DNA from: Axinella damicornis
Lineage: Eukaryota > Porifera > Demospongiae > Axinellida > Axinellidae
Direction: 5' to 3'
Assembly (NCBI GenBank): GCA_963931865.1
Contig: OZ007515.1
Coordinates: 3,483,472 to 3,547,471, forward strand
Length of the DNA stretch: 64,000 nt
The position numbers and the translations under genes are program-made. Every line of letters starts with the position of its first letter. Within the stretch, counting starts at the first letter, position 1. This document shows, piece after piece, positions 1 through 52,575 of the stretch. The notes beneath the pieces were generated by a model that saw only the letters and a program-made list of their open reading frames with translations, did not search any database and was not told where the DNA came from.

Positions 1-198
1 AGGGCTGATAGGGTAGCACCAGGGCCAGTAGGAGTACTCCGCCCAGCTGCAGCTTCCTTTAGCTTCGGTGGTCAGATGGGAACCGGCGTACTCTGGCTGC
101 TAGGAGGGGAGTCGAGAATCGGTATGTACGGAGGGGCCCGACCTCGTACTCGATTATTGGGGAGGCAAACATTCAGACCCCAGTCTGCAAGCGAATGA
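1..198 (+). CDS. open frame entering from the left edge, unidentified
   Basis: Frame 1 is open from the first base to a TGA at 196-198 (65 codons). It is rich in Gly, Arg and Pro and has no Met start inside the window, so it could be the 3' end of a gene or of a transposon polyprotein. I do not recognise the family. Such a short open frame could also be chance. Confidence 0.2.
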   Translation, partial: RADRVAPGPVGVLRPAAASFSFGGQMGTGVLWLLGGESRIGMYGGARPRTRLLGRQTFRPQSASE

Positions 199-598
199 GC
201 CATCCCGCCAAAACCTAGTTCAAATTTAGTATTATGCAAAGGCACCTACAAAGTACGTACCTCAAGGTACCCTACTTCGAAAGCTCAAGTACAAGCATGT
301 CCATCTCATACAAACACCGCTGCTCTTGCATGCCTCTTCACTGAGCAAGCTACTTGAACCGAACCCTGCCATGTCTGCAAACTGACTGATGTCTCAGCCT
401 GACGTCAAGTGCTAATAGTGCTCTGCGCAGTGCTGAGTGGAAAAGGGTTAGTGAGCTCAGTGGTCATGCAGACTTTTGTGCAAGATGACAATGAATTTTG
501 CCTCCATGGCGACTATATGCCTAAAGGTAAGATTATATGCCAATCATTATAACCCAACGCTAACCGTGTCATTGAGTGTGCCAATGATCATGATACAC
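199..598. other. no gene recognised
   Basis: No convincing exon, repeat or RNA gene is seen between the left-edge open frame and the first coiled-coil exon. Confidence 0.4.
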
Positions 599-786
599 CT
601 CTGACTCTGGCTTGTGGGTTTGTAGGTTGGCGAGTGTCTCGTCCTGGGAGTGAATGGCAGAGCGGTAGTCCCGCCGGAGCTGTTCCTGCTCTGCCCTCAC
701 TTCTCTGAGCTCATTGGACAGAACATTCTCCCTTCGAGGAGCATTCTTTGAGAGTGTCTCATCCTGGGAGTGAAGAGAGAGAGAGA

Positions 787-788
787 GA

Positions 789-827
<39 letters not shown>
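787..827 (+). repeat. poly-G tract with (GA)n
   Basis: A (GA)n run at about 776-790 is followed by an uninterrupted run of about 38 G. Tracts like this recur through the window (about 20210, 24760, 41986, 42102, 45369) and as poly-C at 24832 and 30268. Confidence 0.9.
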
Positions 828-828
<1 letters not shown>

Positions 829-860
829 CATGTACAGAAGTGAGCAAATCAGAATATCAA

Positions 861-910
861 CTCATTCCCAGGCCTTTCCTACTTCCAGGAGGGAAAGGTC
901 TGGGAACGAG
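861..910. mobile_element. degenerate hairpin MITE (TAGCCTCGTTCCCAG family)
   Basis: The arms CTCATTCCCAGGCCTTTCC and a near-complement ending CTGGGAACGAG form a short hairpin. It belongs to the same family as the elements with 9-bp flanks described below. No flanking duplication is visible here. Confidence 0.55.
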
Positions 911-1574
911 CCACTCTGTCATTCAAATACTATTTGCAATGGTGCACTTGTGCCTGGCCTCCTCCTCGGTGCTCGCCAGCCTGTACTGCATGGAGGTGTG
1001 TTTGGTCTGCAGCAGGTTCAGCTCCCATTTTAGGCTCTCGTATGCCTCGTGAAGGCACCCTCAATGTTCAGCTCGGCTATCCCGTTCTCATCCTCAAAGG
1101 TGTCTCCGCTGACGTCAGTGTTCACTCCAACTGATACATATACAGAAGCCTTCACCTTTTTCTTCACCAGACCAGAGAGCTCCCTTCTCCTATCCTCGGG
1201 AGACTCCTGGATGGTACAGATGTGGTGGTAGGGGGAGGAGGGGGCGTTCAGGGGACCGTTGAAGCTCAGGCGCTGCTTGAGAGGGTCTGAGTCAGCTCTA
1301 TGGAAGGGGGTGTTGGTGACAAAACGAAGCCATGCACCCAATTTTCGGCGTTGGTGTAAATCCATGCATACGTAATGTGGTCATAGTGCTTCACAACATT
1401 TGACGCCAACTTCAGTGCCATAAAACGCTGTCAATAGTATGCACCTACTGTATACAGCTACAGCCATGGCACACAAAGGCATTTGTAACCTCCCCTCGCC
1501 CTCCCTGTGCTTCAACAACACAGAGGTTGTCTTTGCAATGCCTGCATCAATGGCTGCCTCCATTGCTCCCTCAG

Positions 1575-2242
1575 GTACAAGTCCCTGGAACAGAGTCTTC
1601 ACATTGAGAAGGAGCGTCTGAGGTCCTGTCTTGAGGCTGCACACGAGGAGAAGGCCAAACTGGTGAAAGTGAGAAAGGGCACTGAGTTAGTCTTGTTCCC
1701 AGACTCTCATACGTGCAAACGGTCTGGGCACGAGACTAGGGACTGAGTGTGTCGGCTGTTTCATGGTGAACTTCATGACAACACTTTGCAACAGTACTGT
1801 GATTGTATTCCTGTTCCCAGGCCATTTCCTGCTCAATCCTGATGGCTGGGAATGGGCCAGCAAGGGTAGTTCCTCTTAGTTGTCCATTATGTACATGCAC
1901 ACAGGAATGTGAGAGCCTGACAAAGGAGAATGCGATAATCACAACCTCAGGCAGAAAATCCAGTTCCATGCAGCCACTAAGATCGAGAACAACAAGCTGA
2001 AGGAGGTGGGGACCCCTTTGTGCCAGTAGAGAGTATGAAGTATTTAGGTAAAGGCTGTGAATCTATTCCCAAGCTTAGTATTGCAGTTTTGAATGGTAGC
2101 CTCATTCCAAGTTTTCCACTCTGGTTTGCAATACTGTGGTTTCCCAAATACAGTACATGGTTGAAAGAGGTCTATCTAACACTAGCTATGCCCCCACTGT
2201 GTACAGGAGTTGATCCAGCTGCTGAAGCACAAGGACGAAGAG
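1575..2242 (+). pseudogene. coiled-coil protein exons, frame conflict
   Basis: Three plus-strand exons have plausible splice sites: 1575-1662 (contains YKSLEQSLHIEKERLRSCL), 1905-2005, and 2207-2242 (ELIQLLKHKDEE). The middle exon begins in frame with ECESLTKEN, then continues as coiled coil only in another frame (NLRQKIQFHAATKIENNKLKE begins after a 2-nt shift at about 1938). The uninterrupted frame reaches a stop. This suggests a frameshifted remnant, a sequence error or a mis-read splice site. The coiled-coil style matches the minus-strand blocks at 599-1365, so this may be one locus disturbed by a local inversion. Confidence 0.4.
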
Positions 2243-2590
2243 GTACAGCTGCCTCATCCGAACCTCAACAAATGGTGTGTCCTCATTTCAGAAGTTTGGA
2301 CTTGGTGACCTAATTAGGAAGGTATATACTTTTTGTAAATAAACCTCGATCCCTTCATCATCAAAAGGAAGTTGTACAAGTCCTTTCATCCTCCTGCTGC
2401 TGTTCTTGATGTCCTATATCACACAGTCACTTGCACACTATGTTACACAGTCACTTGCAAAGTAATCAGGACACACGACACCACTGAGGTCAACGACTAC
2501 ACTTGCAACATATTATAACTGTTGGCAACGCAACTATACACCATGACATACCCACATGTGTACCTACATAGTCTGAGTTAGCAGTCTGAG
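2243..2590. other. no gene recognised (COX4 3' flank)
   Basis: This interval lies between the last coiled-coil exon and the COX4 stop codon. It holds ttgtaaataaacc at 2332-2344 and no open frame of note. It probably includes the COX4 3' UTR on the minus strand. Confidence 0.4.
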
Positions 2591-5401
2591 TTATGCCTGC
2601 TTTGAGCTAATGCCAGAGATGGGGTTAGATTTCTGTCTGAGTAGCTTCTCTTTCGTGGCCGCCTCCCATTCCTTATTGTTAAAGGTGGGTGGCAACTCCG
2701 GTCCAACTGGAGAGAGAACATCGCAACAGCATGTTACCCTGCAGACCTCTCGATAAAAGTATAGTGACTAGTGACTATAAAGTATACAGTGACTATGTGT
2801 GGACAAAGACAATGTCTGGACATTCTGAGGCATGGCCTGACACACATAGGCAATCGGACGAAACTTGTGACTTTCTGGTATCTAGTGAGCCTTGCTACAT
2901 ACAGTCGCTCGAACTACAAACACAGAATGTGACTACTGGCAATAAGGTCATGCATGGTTAGAATACTGTATGGTGAGTTTCTTTTTCATGGGAGAAAACT
3001 TTTGCGAATTGCTTGAAACAGATTTCAGTGGAGAAAACATTCACGCATTTGCGACCCCTAATGTGTGTGACATCAGAATGCAACTCAGTCATCTGAGTTG
3101 AGATAAGTCTAATGCACGCGAGAAGATGAGCATAGGCTGTAGGGTTCTTCCCCCTCCCATGCTGGATAGATCTGGCACCAGTTTCACCTCCTTGTTGGCA
3201 GCCGTGAATAGTGGACCATCCGGCTTTGGTAAAACGGAATCAGAATGCGGAATCAGTACTCAGTAGGATATTCCTGGATGTTGCAGTGTCCGGAACCGAT
3301 TCCAGGGTAATTTTCGTGGATAAAACTCACCACAGACAAGCAAAATTTGCGCAACAGCTGCAAAAGAAACCCGCTATACAGTACTCAAACAAAGCATGTG
3401 CACCTACTTGTATTTCTGAGGAAGTTAGCCACCGATATGCCAACCAGCATCCCAATAATAACTCCAGGAACCACTATCCTGTAGTGGCCATCACTCTTGT
3501 TCAGTTCTTTGAAGGTCTTTGGGAATGAGGCTCTGTACACTACACATGGGAAAAGAGAGAGGATCCTAGACAGGAGTTTGTTGTATGCGGAGCAATCTTA
3601 TCACCTTGTGGAAATGACATTCTTTGTGAGAGATGGGCTATGCAAGGCTAGGATTTGACTGCAACTACACTGTATTTCAACAATAGTTCTTGACGTCAGC
3701 CATTGATCACACACGGTTCTCCTTTGACTGAACGATATACATACGGAGGAATGAATAGCAACTCCAACCTTCCCTTGAAGTGACTATGCTTGCCATTGGC
3801 GTATAATCAACCAATGAGATTACCAATTGTAAATTGTCTCAGCAAAAATTACGACGTTTCATGTGGGCCACCGATTTGGTACTCGTGATCCAAATGTCGT
3901 CTTCACCTTCACATGAGAGTTCCGTTCTGCACACTAACTCTGCCCACAGGTTTTATCTATATAGCACAAATGACTAGTTACTAGTTGCATTCATGTCCAG
4001 AGACACCAGGACTTGTCCATGAAGTACTAAGCAAAAACATCCCAGGAGTCACAAGTATAATCTCCCATCCCAGGAAGATCCTAGGATGTCCAAGTATCCT
4101 GGGATTCCCCCTAGTATCATCTCCCATCCTGGGATGAACAAAGGATGGCCGGCCCCCTGTCCAAGTGTCCCAGGATTCCCTTAGCCTCGTTCCCAGTCCC
4201 ACGCCCAGCTTTTCGTCGCTGCTTAGTACGGTAAAGCGGGGAGGGCCTGGTACATTTCCTCACGTGAGCATGACGTAATTGAAAAAATTTTCAGAACGAA
4301 GACGCTACGTTTTGCATGTTATTCAGCCATCTACACGTTCAACGCTCGGTGAGTATGACAGTCGCCCCCCGCTAGCTAGATACGTGTGGTGTGTTACCTG
4401 GTACCTTCGCTCTTCTTGCTGTTCTGAGACCCACTACGCCCACGTTAAACTTCCGGTCTTTCTACCCCTTTCTACCCTTGACGTCACTCACGTGAGGAAA
4501 TGTACCAGGCCCTCCCCGCTTTACCGTACTAAGCAGCGACGAAAAGCTGGGCGTGGGACTGGGTACGAGGCTAGGATTCCCTAGTAAGTATCATCCGGTG
4601 ATCACCCATCCTTGGTTCATCCTGGGATGGGGGATGGGGGGGAGACAGTGGGAATACATGTCCCAGCGTCGCTGGACAACCCTCACTAGTTGCTAAGAGG
4701 GTTCCTCGTCATCGCATCGTTTGGAGGTGGACTATATATAGAGGCAGTTTTTTGGTACGTGCATAGCTTCAGACCAGTTAGGGAACGGGGTTAGTACGGA
4801 TAGTTGACATTTTGAATACCAGGGGAGGTCACTCCCATAGACTCTATAGTCACAGCTGCGACCACAGTTAGTCAATGGTCAACAGTCAAAGCCATTCAAA
4901 AAGTGCAGTCAACGGTCAAAGCGGTTCAGGAATGCCACAGAAATATAATCAATCAACAGTTGGAGTGCAGTGCATGCAGCTAGGATGCAATCTAGGTGTG
5001 GCTACACATCAGCAGTCAAAGATCAACGGCCAAAAATCAGCACGTTAAACAGTCAAACAGCTGAAAAGAGCCGGTCAAAGCTTTCACCTACGGTCGAAGC
5101 TGTGACTATAGAGAGTGACCCCCTTGGCCCTAGGCCCTAGCCCTATAGGTTGCATGGTGGGTATTAATTAGAATACAGAAACATTTGGAAGGATAGCAGA
5201 AAGCATAACAACGCTCCAAGTCTCCTTACATTGTACAAACTCCTCTTTGGAAAGCTGTTTCCACGATCCCCTGGCCTTCTGGGCGAGCTGTTGCAATTCC
5301 GCAGTCTCCAGAAGCGTCATCTGTGAAATTGGTGAGGGAGTAGCCACCCTGCTTCTGGCGAGCGCCGAGGAAGAGAAGAATCTTCTCACCACAAACGCCA
5401 T
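2591..5401 (-). CDS. COX4: cytochrome c oxidase subunit 4, mitochondrial
   Basis: Nuclear-encoded subunit of respiratory complex IV in the inner mitochondrial membrane. The exons on the minus strand are 5230-5401, 3408-3530 and 2591-2706. They sum to 411 nt (136 aa) with matching phases and GT-AG borders. The N-terminus MAFVVRRFFSSSALARSR is a typical Arg/Ser-rich matrix presequence, so I start at the ATG at 5401 rather than at the in-frame TTG upstream. Next come the matrix helix with KARGSWKQLSKEEF, then a single membrane helix (VVPGVIIGMLVGISVANFL), then the C-terminal GPELPPTFNNKEW, matching the family's GPLPxSFDKEW. The protein is somewhat shorter than the vertebrate one, mainly just after the membrane helix. 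A 392-bp MITE sits in intron 1. The promoter is shared with the dienoyl-CoA reductase gene, and both products act in mitochondrial oxidative metabolism. Confidence 0.88.
4182..4573. mobile_element. long hairpin MITE, 9-bp target duplication
   Basis: A 392-bp foldback element begins TAGCCTCGTTCCCAGTCCCA and ends with the near-complement GACTGGGTACGAGGCTA. The arms extend about 85 bp and include CCCAGCTTTTCGTCGCTGC and GGAGGGCCTGGTACATTTCC. It is flanked by the perfect 9-bp repeat GGATTCCCT at 4173-4181 and 4574-4582. A second long copy, inverted inside, is at 44105-44499; copies with the middle deleted are at 7942-8027 and 42006-42101. It has no coding capacity, so it is non-autonomous. Confidence 0.9.
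4824..5124. mobile_element. TIR element in COX4 intron 1
   Basis: The left end (GGTCACTCCC...CTCTATAGTCACAGCT) is repeated inverted at the right end (AGCTGTGACTATAGAGAGTGACC). The interior carries short repeats of the type GTCAACGGTCAAAG. It is probably a MITE and is possibly related to the elements at 10108 and 11622, which share an AGCTGCGACC block. Confidence 0.6.
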
Positions 5402-5575
5402 CCTTCGAGATAATGTCAAATGTTTGTCTTGCGTCGAGCGAACTGTCGCGATCTAGAGGAACAGGTTCAAAGTCCAACCTGTTTCAAAGTGCGCATGCGT
5501 AGACTTTGAACAGCCAAATTAACCCTTCGGCTACTAGATAAATATATACGCGATCGAAGAGACGAGAGTCAAAGA
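5402..5575. promoter_or_regulatory. shared (bidirectional) promoter, COX4 / DECR
   Basis: Only 174 bp separate the divergent start codons at 5401 (minus) and 5576 (plus). A TATA-like AAATATATA lies at about 5540-5548, roughly 30 bp before the DECR ATG. That leaves very short 5' UTRs. This is inferred from layout only. Confidence 0.6.
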
Positions 5576-8238
<2,663 letters not shown>

Positions 8239-8592
8239 CTTTGATTGATATTAATTTTAGTCAAGATTTCATATTTTTCCGATGCAATTATGAAGCAAGC
8301 TCACAGTTAAATACTGCAGCATTGTATTGTACGTCTGTGTTGTGTTCTGATTCGTATACTTGGTGAAGTTCGTCAGCTTCCCAATCTGGTCACCACCCCT
8401 ATGACTATTTGCAAGAGCACATAATAGACCCCACCCCCAACCTGTTATCCGCAATAACCCCTGAAGCGTGAACAAATTAATTATATAAATACACCACCTG
8501 AGATTAAACCAGCTAACTTGTCTTCATTGAGGGATGCAGGATGCTTTTTTCCTTCAGCTTATTTTTATGCACCGGCCGGTCTGGTAAAACTG

Positions 8593-8643
8593 TAGCCTCG
8601 TTCCCAGGCCACGTGGGAGGAAAGTGGCCTGGGAACGAGGCTA
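8593..8643. mobile_element. minimal hairpin MITE, perfect 9-bp target duplication
   Basis: The 51-bp hairpin has arms TAGCCTCGTTCCCAGGCCAC and GTGGCCTGGGAACGAGGCTA. GTAAAACTG occurs immediately on both sides (8584-8592 and 8644-8652). Confidence 0.92.
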
Positions 8644-8660
8644 GTAAAACTGGTACCACA

Positions 8661-8800
8661 CAGACCTCTCAACCATTGACTGGGTTTCGTAGTGAGAATA
8701 TGTATATACTACATAAGATCAATATAAATTGTGTAGTAACTTCAAGGGCAAAAATAGCGAGTCTCACTACCAAATAGTGCATGCAGAGTTGAGAGGTCTG
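8661..8800. mobile_element. small TIR element
   Basis: The ends CAGACCTCTCAAC and GTTGAGAGGTCTG are inverted repeats 140 bp apart. ACCACA flanks both sides (8655-8660 and 8801-8806), a possible target duplication. Confidence 0.6.
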
Positions 8801-9531
8801 ACCACAGCATCCAAAAACGTGGTTTTCTTAAGCACTGCTGGATGCAGTAAAGAAATTTAGATATGGTGAACCATCGCATGGTAATTACCAAGCTAGCCCG
8901 GCCATTCCCTCTCTTTTAGTATAGAAAGTCATGTGACTATCTCTGCCTTGGTCAGTATTCAGCATACCCCTGGGGTGTCCACCTTCAGTGTTTTGGGATT
9001 CAAGCACAGACCCCATGAGGGCCCTAGATAGTTGGTACTTTGGTCCTCAAGACAACATGGTGGACTGCTGGTGCAACTTCAGGAAGGACCTGAATGAAAT
9101 TAGCCACTTTTTCAACAATGTTGCAGAATCTAGCTATCACTCCATAGCTCTATTTGCAAATTTGCTGGCTCAACAATCACATTACTATAAGCAGCAACAG
9201 CAGACACCAAGAGTCTTTGGTTGTTCTTAGCAGTGGGGGAGTTGGTAATATCATGCACAATGGAGTGACCCACCACGGCTGGAGTCTTGACTCCTTCGAC
9301 ACGATCGATGGGCAGGGTTTGGCTGTCCCTCCACATAAACTTATGAAGATGCTAAGTGACAAGCTCATGCTGCAAGTCATTTCGGAGTTCAACATAAAAG
9401 GAATGCAACAAAGTGAGTTTAGAAATGTGCCCCAGTTCTTGCTTTCTCCAAGGCGGAGATGGCAAGCATTCTGGCCTACTGCTCCCTCAGGAAAGTCCTC
9501 CAGACATGCAGTTGTGTCCTAGCTTCCAGCA

Positions 9532-10998
9532 TCACTTGGTTTTCTTCCCCTCTCTGTCCCCTGCTCCTCCCTGGTGTATGAGCACCAGCCCAGCCACTAT
9601 CAGAGAAGCCCCCAACCACCACAGCAGAGAGAGCACCTCCCCAAACAGCACTGTACCAAACACTGCCTGTAAGGATGATCAGTACACTGAATTCATATGG
9701 GGTCATGGAACGTTGCTCGATACTGCGTAATGTAGTATGGTACACCAAAACGGCAGCACAAGTATAGTATGCAGTCTCGTTTCCAGACCGTTTATCCAGT
9801 GCGTGCATCCGTGCTGAGGTTGGTTGGGTCTGGGACCAAGACTAATGGAAATGCCACAGGTAAGCACAATGGGTCTATATAAGATACCACTCACTGTGAA
9901 GAAGAAGTTGGCAGCACTGTTGGTGACGGTGGCCTCAACGGTGGACTGGCTGCCCTGCAGAGCCCGGACAAACAGCGTCCACATGAGGGCATTGCAGAGT
10001 AGCATCAGCAGGAAGGAGATTACACGAAGTGCAACCACCACCTGGGTGTTGAAGTGATGCAAATGTCAATGTGTAGTTATTATTAGACGATCGGTCCCGC
10101 CAAAGATCAAGGAGTGGTCACTCCAATACGTGCCGTGCTTAGAGCTGCGACCGGGGTCACATCCTTTGACCATCCAAACACTGCCGGTGACCCTGTGACC
10201 GTCACAAAATCTACTGTCACTGGATGACTTTTTGGTAGTAATACAGCAAGCCACACCCATGCCACACCTACATCTGCCATATACATGTACGTGGTCACAA
10301 TCACTGGTCGCAGTTCTAAGTACGGTGCTTATTGGCGTGACCACCCCTTGAAAGATAAGGCTAAGCAAACTTGATTGCTTGTTTAGCGCCATGGAAACCC
10401 TGCTATTGCATGCGGGCGGGCGGTTCATTTTCATTATTCATTGCCACTTCCTCCTCATTTCCTACTCAATTTTCAAGAACCTTGAACTTGTTTGCGAAGG
10501 TTTCAACACTCACGACGGACCAGGCAACGATTGCAAGCTACTACAGAAACGCATACAAAAGCCATGTTGTTCTACAAATCACTGCAAGAAGAGCCAACTT
10601 TGCACAACTAGCACCTACAGACCTACGCGCTGCAAAAAATAGCTGCCTTCAACATCCGGTATCCTTGTAATGAATAATGAAAAATTAGGGGCGGCCCCTC
10701 TAAAAGCATGCGGGCGGGGACGCTAAACAAGGAATCAAGTTTACTTGGCCTAATAGAGCCGTAACTCTATCATCCATGGTCCTGCCGTCCAGCAGGAAGA
10801 GGGCAATGGTTAGGGTATGTTAGGACCAGGGCCACTGGCCATGCAAGACCAACTCACCGGTGTGCAGTACTCCTCATCCAGGAGGGTGCAGATCAAGTGT
10901 CTGATGGTGTAGCCGCCCTCTTCGAACGCTAGTTTGGAGGAGACTGACGCCAGGGACGCAGCCAGACCGGCACACACTGCAAGAGAAAAACCCAACAT
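9532..10998 (-). CDS. TMEM42: TMEM42-like multipass membrane protein
   Basis: Exons on the minus strand are 10858-10998, 9895-10041 and 9532-9666 (423 nt, 140 aa), all in phase 0. The protein resembles the small EamA/DMT-fold protein TMEM42: CAGLAASLASVSSKLAFEEG aligns with the family's CAGAFGALAAASAKLAFG, then ALMWTLFVRAL, then a helix ending LIHQGGAGDREGKKTK. Four hydrophobic helices are expected. The function of TMEM42 is not established; the fold suggests a half-size drug/metabolite transporter. The start is uncertain: I use the ATG at 10998, but a tttctcttgcag acceptor lies within this first block, so a short upstream coding exon is possible. MITEs at 10108-10350 and 10357-10752 lie in the first intron. 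Divergent from RAB2. Confidence 0.78.
9773..9846. repeat. degenerate hairpin, AGTCTCGGTCCCAGACC family
   Basis: Ends of the type AGTCTCGTTTCCAGACC and GGTTGGGTCTGGGACCAAGACT form a decayed hairpin in TMEM42 intron 2. Related sequences occur at 32990-33024 and 38072-38176. Confidence 0.5.
10108..10350. mobile_element. TIR element, family GGTGGTCACTCC, copy 1
   Basis: A 243-bp element with about 50-bp inverted ends beginning CAAGGAGTGGTCACTCCAAT and ending in the complement. The arms contain AGAGCTGCGACCGGGGTCAC. AAAGAT flanks both sides. The closest copy is at 11622-11887 in RAB2 intron 1. Confidence 0.82.
10357..10752. mobile_element. foldback element in TMEM42 intron 1
   Basis: About 396 bp with inverted ends of about 80 bp carrying AAACTTGATTGCTTGTTTAG, CGGGCGG and CATTATTCATT. 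Both arms hold GCATGCGGGCGGG. No coding capacity is seen. Confidence 0.7.
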
Positions 10999-11175
10999 AG
11001 AGAGGGGTGTGGCACACGTGTTGTAGTTCAAAATTACACTCTCACGCTTATTTAGAAATGACGCTGTTGTTTTCACGTGACGAGGAAGTAAATGTATAAT
11101 TTGAGTCCCCTGACCCGCACCTTGGTCCTAGACTAGCTTCAAGAAGTCACTGAGACCAGAAATACCCTTTTCAGG
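10999..11175. promoter_or_regulatory. shared (bidirectional) promoter, TMEM42-like / RAB2
   Basis: The divergent start codons at 10998 (minus) and 11176 (plus) are 177 bp apart. The stretch includes TTTTCACGTGACGAGGAAG, with an E-box-like CACGTG. Inferred from spacing. Confidence 0.55.
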
Positions 11176-16362
<5,187 letters not shown>

Positions 16363-17340
16363 ATTATGACTTACACATGAAAATTACTTGTAATCTTTTT
16401 TTCTCAAATGACAGTCGATCTTTGCACACCATACAAAGAATATTGCATGTAGACACCTATGTTATAACTTGAATGTGAAGGACATGTTTGAAAACCCACT
16501 GAAACCGCCTTCATGATCGAGCAGCTAATCAGTAATCTTCCGTATACTTGGATCACGTGATCAGATAAGATGGCCGCCATTTTCAGATCTCGCCTCGTGA
16601 CTTTTGGCCGCTTTCTCCTGCCCGATTTACCCTTCCCTTAGTGGAAATCCTCCATTGTTGGTGAGTACCTGTTGGAATTGTATGATTAGCTAGAACTGTC
16701 GATATTGTAGGCCCTGGGGTGCGTTTCGGCTGGTTTCACGGCGAAATTTTGTGAAGATTTTGATTTTGGGGTGGAATTTGAGTAGAAAGTTCTGGGGAGT
16801 TACAGGCAGTGTGGGTGGCGGAGTGTATAGTCTGGCGAGTGGAGTCCAGTGAAGTGAAAATTTCGGGTTTTGTGTAGGTGTATTAGCTGGATGGTTTTTG
16901 GTGTTATTTAGGGGGAGAAGAGTACTTTTTGAGTGTGATTTAAAGTTGGCTTCCATGTTATTTGGGATTTCAGAGATAATCAGCTGGGGGTGTAGTGGAC
17001 ACTATTTTTTCAGTTGTACAGATGAGGTTAGTATAGATACCGGGCTACCAGCATTAAGACTGGCTGTAGAAATGTTGGCCCTGTTCAAGACCAGAAAAAG
17101 AAGGAAACCATAGATAAATTATTACCTATGATGAAGCAAGTTTGCCGAACAGCCTTTTTGCTAATAGTGAGCCAACTGGCCCAGAGATACGGATCCTAAA
17201 ATGGGACAAACGTGTCCCTCATGACTGGTCATGACAGTTACTCACCCAACAGGAAGGGTATTTCCTGCTACACAGTACACACAACTGCAGGAAACAATGA
17301 TGTGTATACCCCCACACAGAAAAACATGTTCAGTCAATGC
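16363..17340. promoter_or_regulatory. RAB2-CHD intergenic region with probable CHD promoter and 5' UTR exon
   Basis: AAGATGGCCGCCAT at about 16568-16581 matches a YY1-type core-promoter element (AAGATGGCGGC-like). About 80 bp downstream, TTGTTGGTGAGTACC is a good splice donor (at about 16661), suggesting a noncoding first exon for the CHD gene. No other coding signal is seen. Inference from motifs only. Confidence 0.5.
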
Positions 17341-17477
17341 ACAATACTTTATTGACTATTTGTTTGATATATACGTAGGGTCATACAGCACTACATAATG
17401 GCAGAGCTCCCTGGCAAGCCACAATATTTTATTGACTATTTGTTTGATATATACGTAGGGTCATACAGCACTACATA

Positions 17478-17502
<25 letters not shown>
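17341..17502 (+). repeat. tandem duplication of acceptor plus start codon (80-bp unit)
   Basis: Two nearly identical 80-bp units (17341-17420 and 17421-17502) differ at only a few bases. Each holds an intron-like pyrimidine/AT tract, an acceptor-like TATATACGTAG and the start context CACTACATAATGGCAGAG. The second ATG (17478) opens the CHD reading frame. Confidence 0.92.
17398..17478 (+). CDS. upstream ORF overlapping the CHD start (TAATG)
   Basis: The first copy of the duplicated start codon opens a 26-codon frame (MAELPGKPQYFIDYLFDIYV...) that ends in TAA. The final A of that stop is the A of the main CHD ATG. If the upstream acceptor is used in splicing, the mRNA carries this uORF directly abutting the main ORF, an arrangement compatible with reinitiation control. 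There is no direct evidence of translation. Confidence 0.45.

Positions 17503-52575
<35,073 letters not shown>

Larger units (their letters stand above)
599..1365 (-). pseudogene. coiled-coil protein exons, fragmentary
   Basis: Three minus-strand blocks look like protein-coding coiled coil. Block 599-763 is exactly 55 codons between a good acceptor (ctcccag) and donor (gtgtat); it is rich in Glu, Gln, Arg and Leu and contains the peptide SQDETLANLQ. Block about 920-1055 encodes a charged segment containing YESLKWELNLLQTKH. Block about 1058-1365 contains SPEDRRRELSGLVKKKV. The last two are in different frames where they meet, so either a small intron lies between them or the locus is broken. 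A poly-G tract of about 40 bases follows the first block. I cannot assign a family, and coiled-coil similarity is not diagnostic. Coding segments of similar character lie on the opposite strand just downstream, which is odd for a normal gene. Confidence 0.4.
8239..9531. other. intergenic, MITEs only
   Basis: No gene is recognised between the convergent DECR and TMEM42-like 3' ends. The stretch holds two MITEs (8593-8643 and 8661-8800). The modest open frames at 8988-9230 and 9154-9522 resemble nothing I know. Confidence 0.5.

Noticed and set aside
8988..9522. Open frames between DECR and TMEM42
   Set aside because: They overlap on both strands, have no splice context and match no family known to me.
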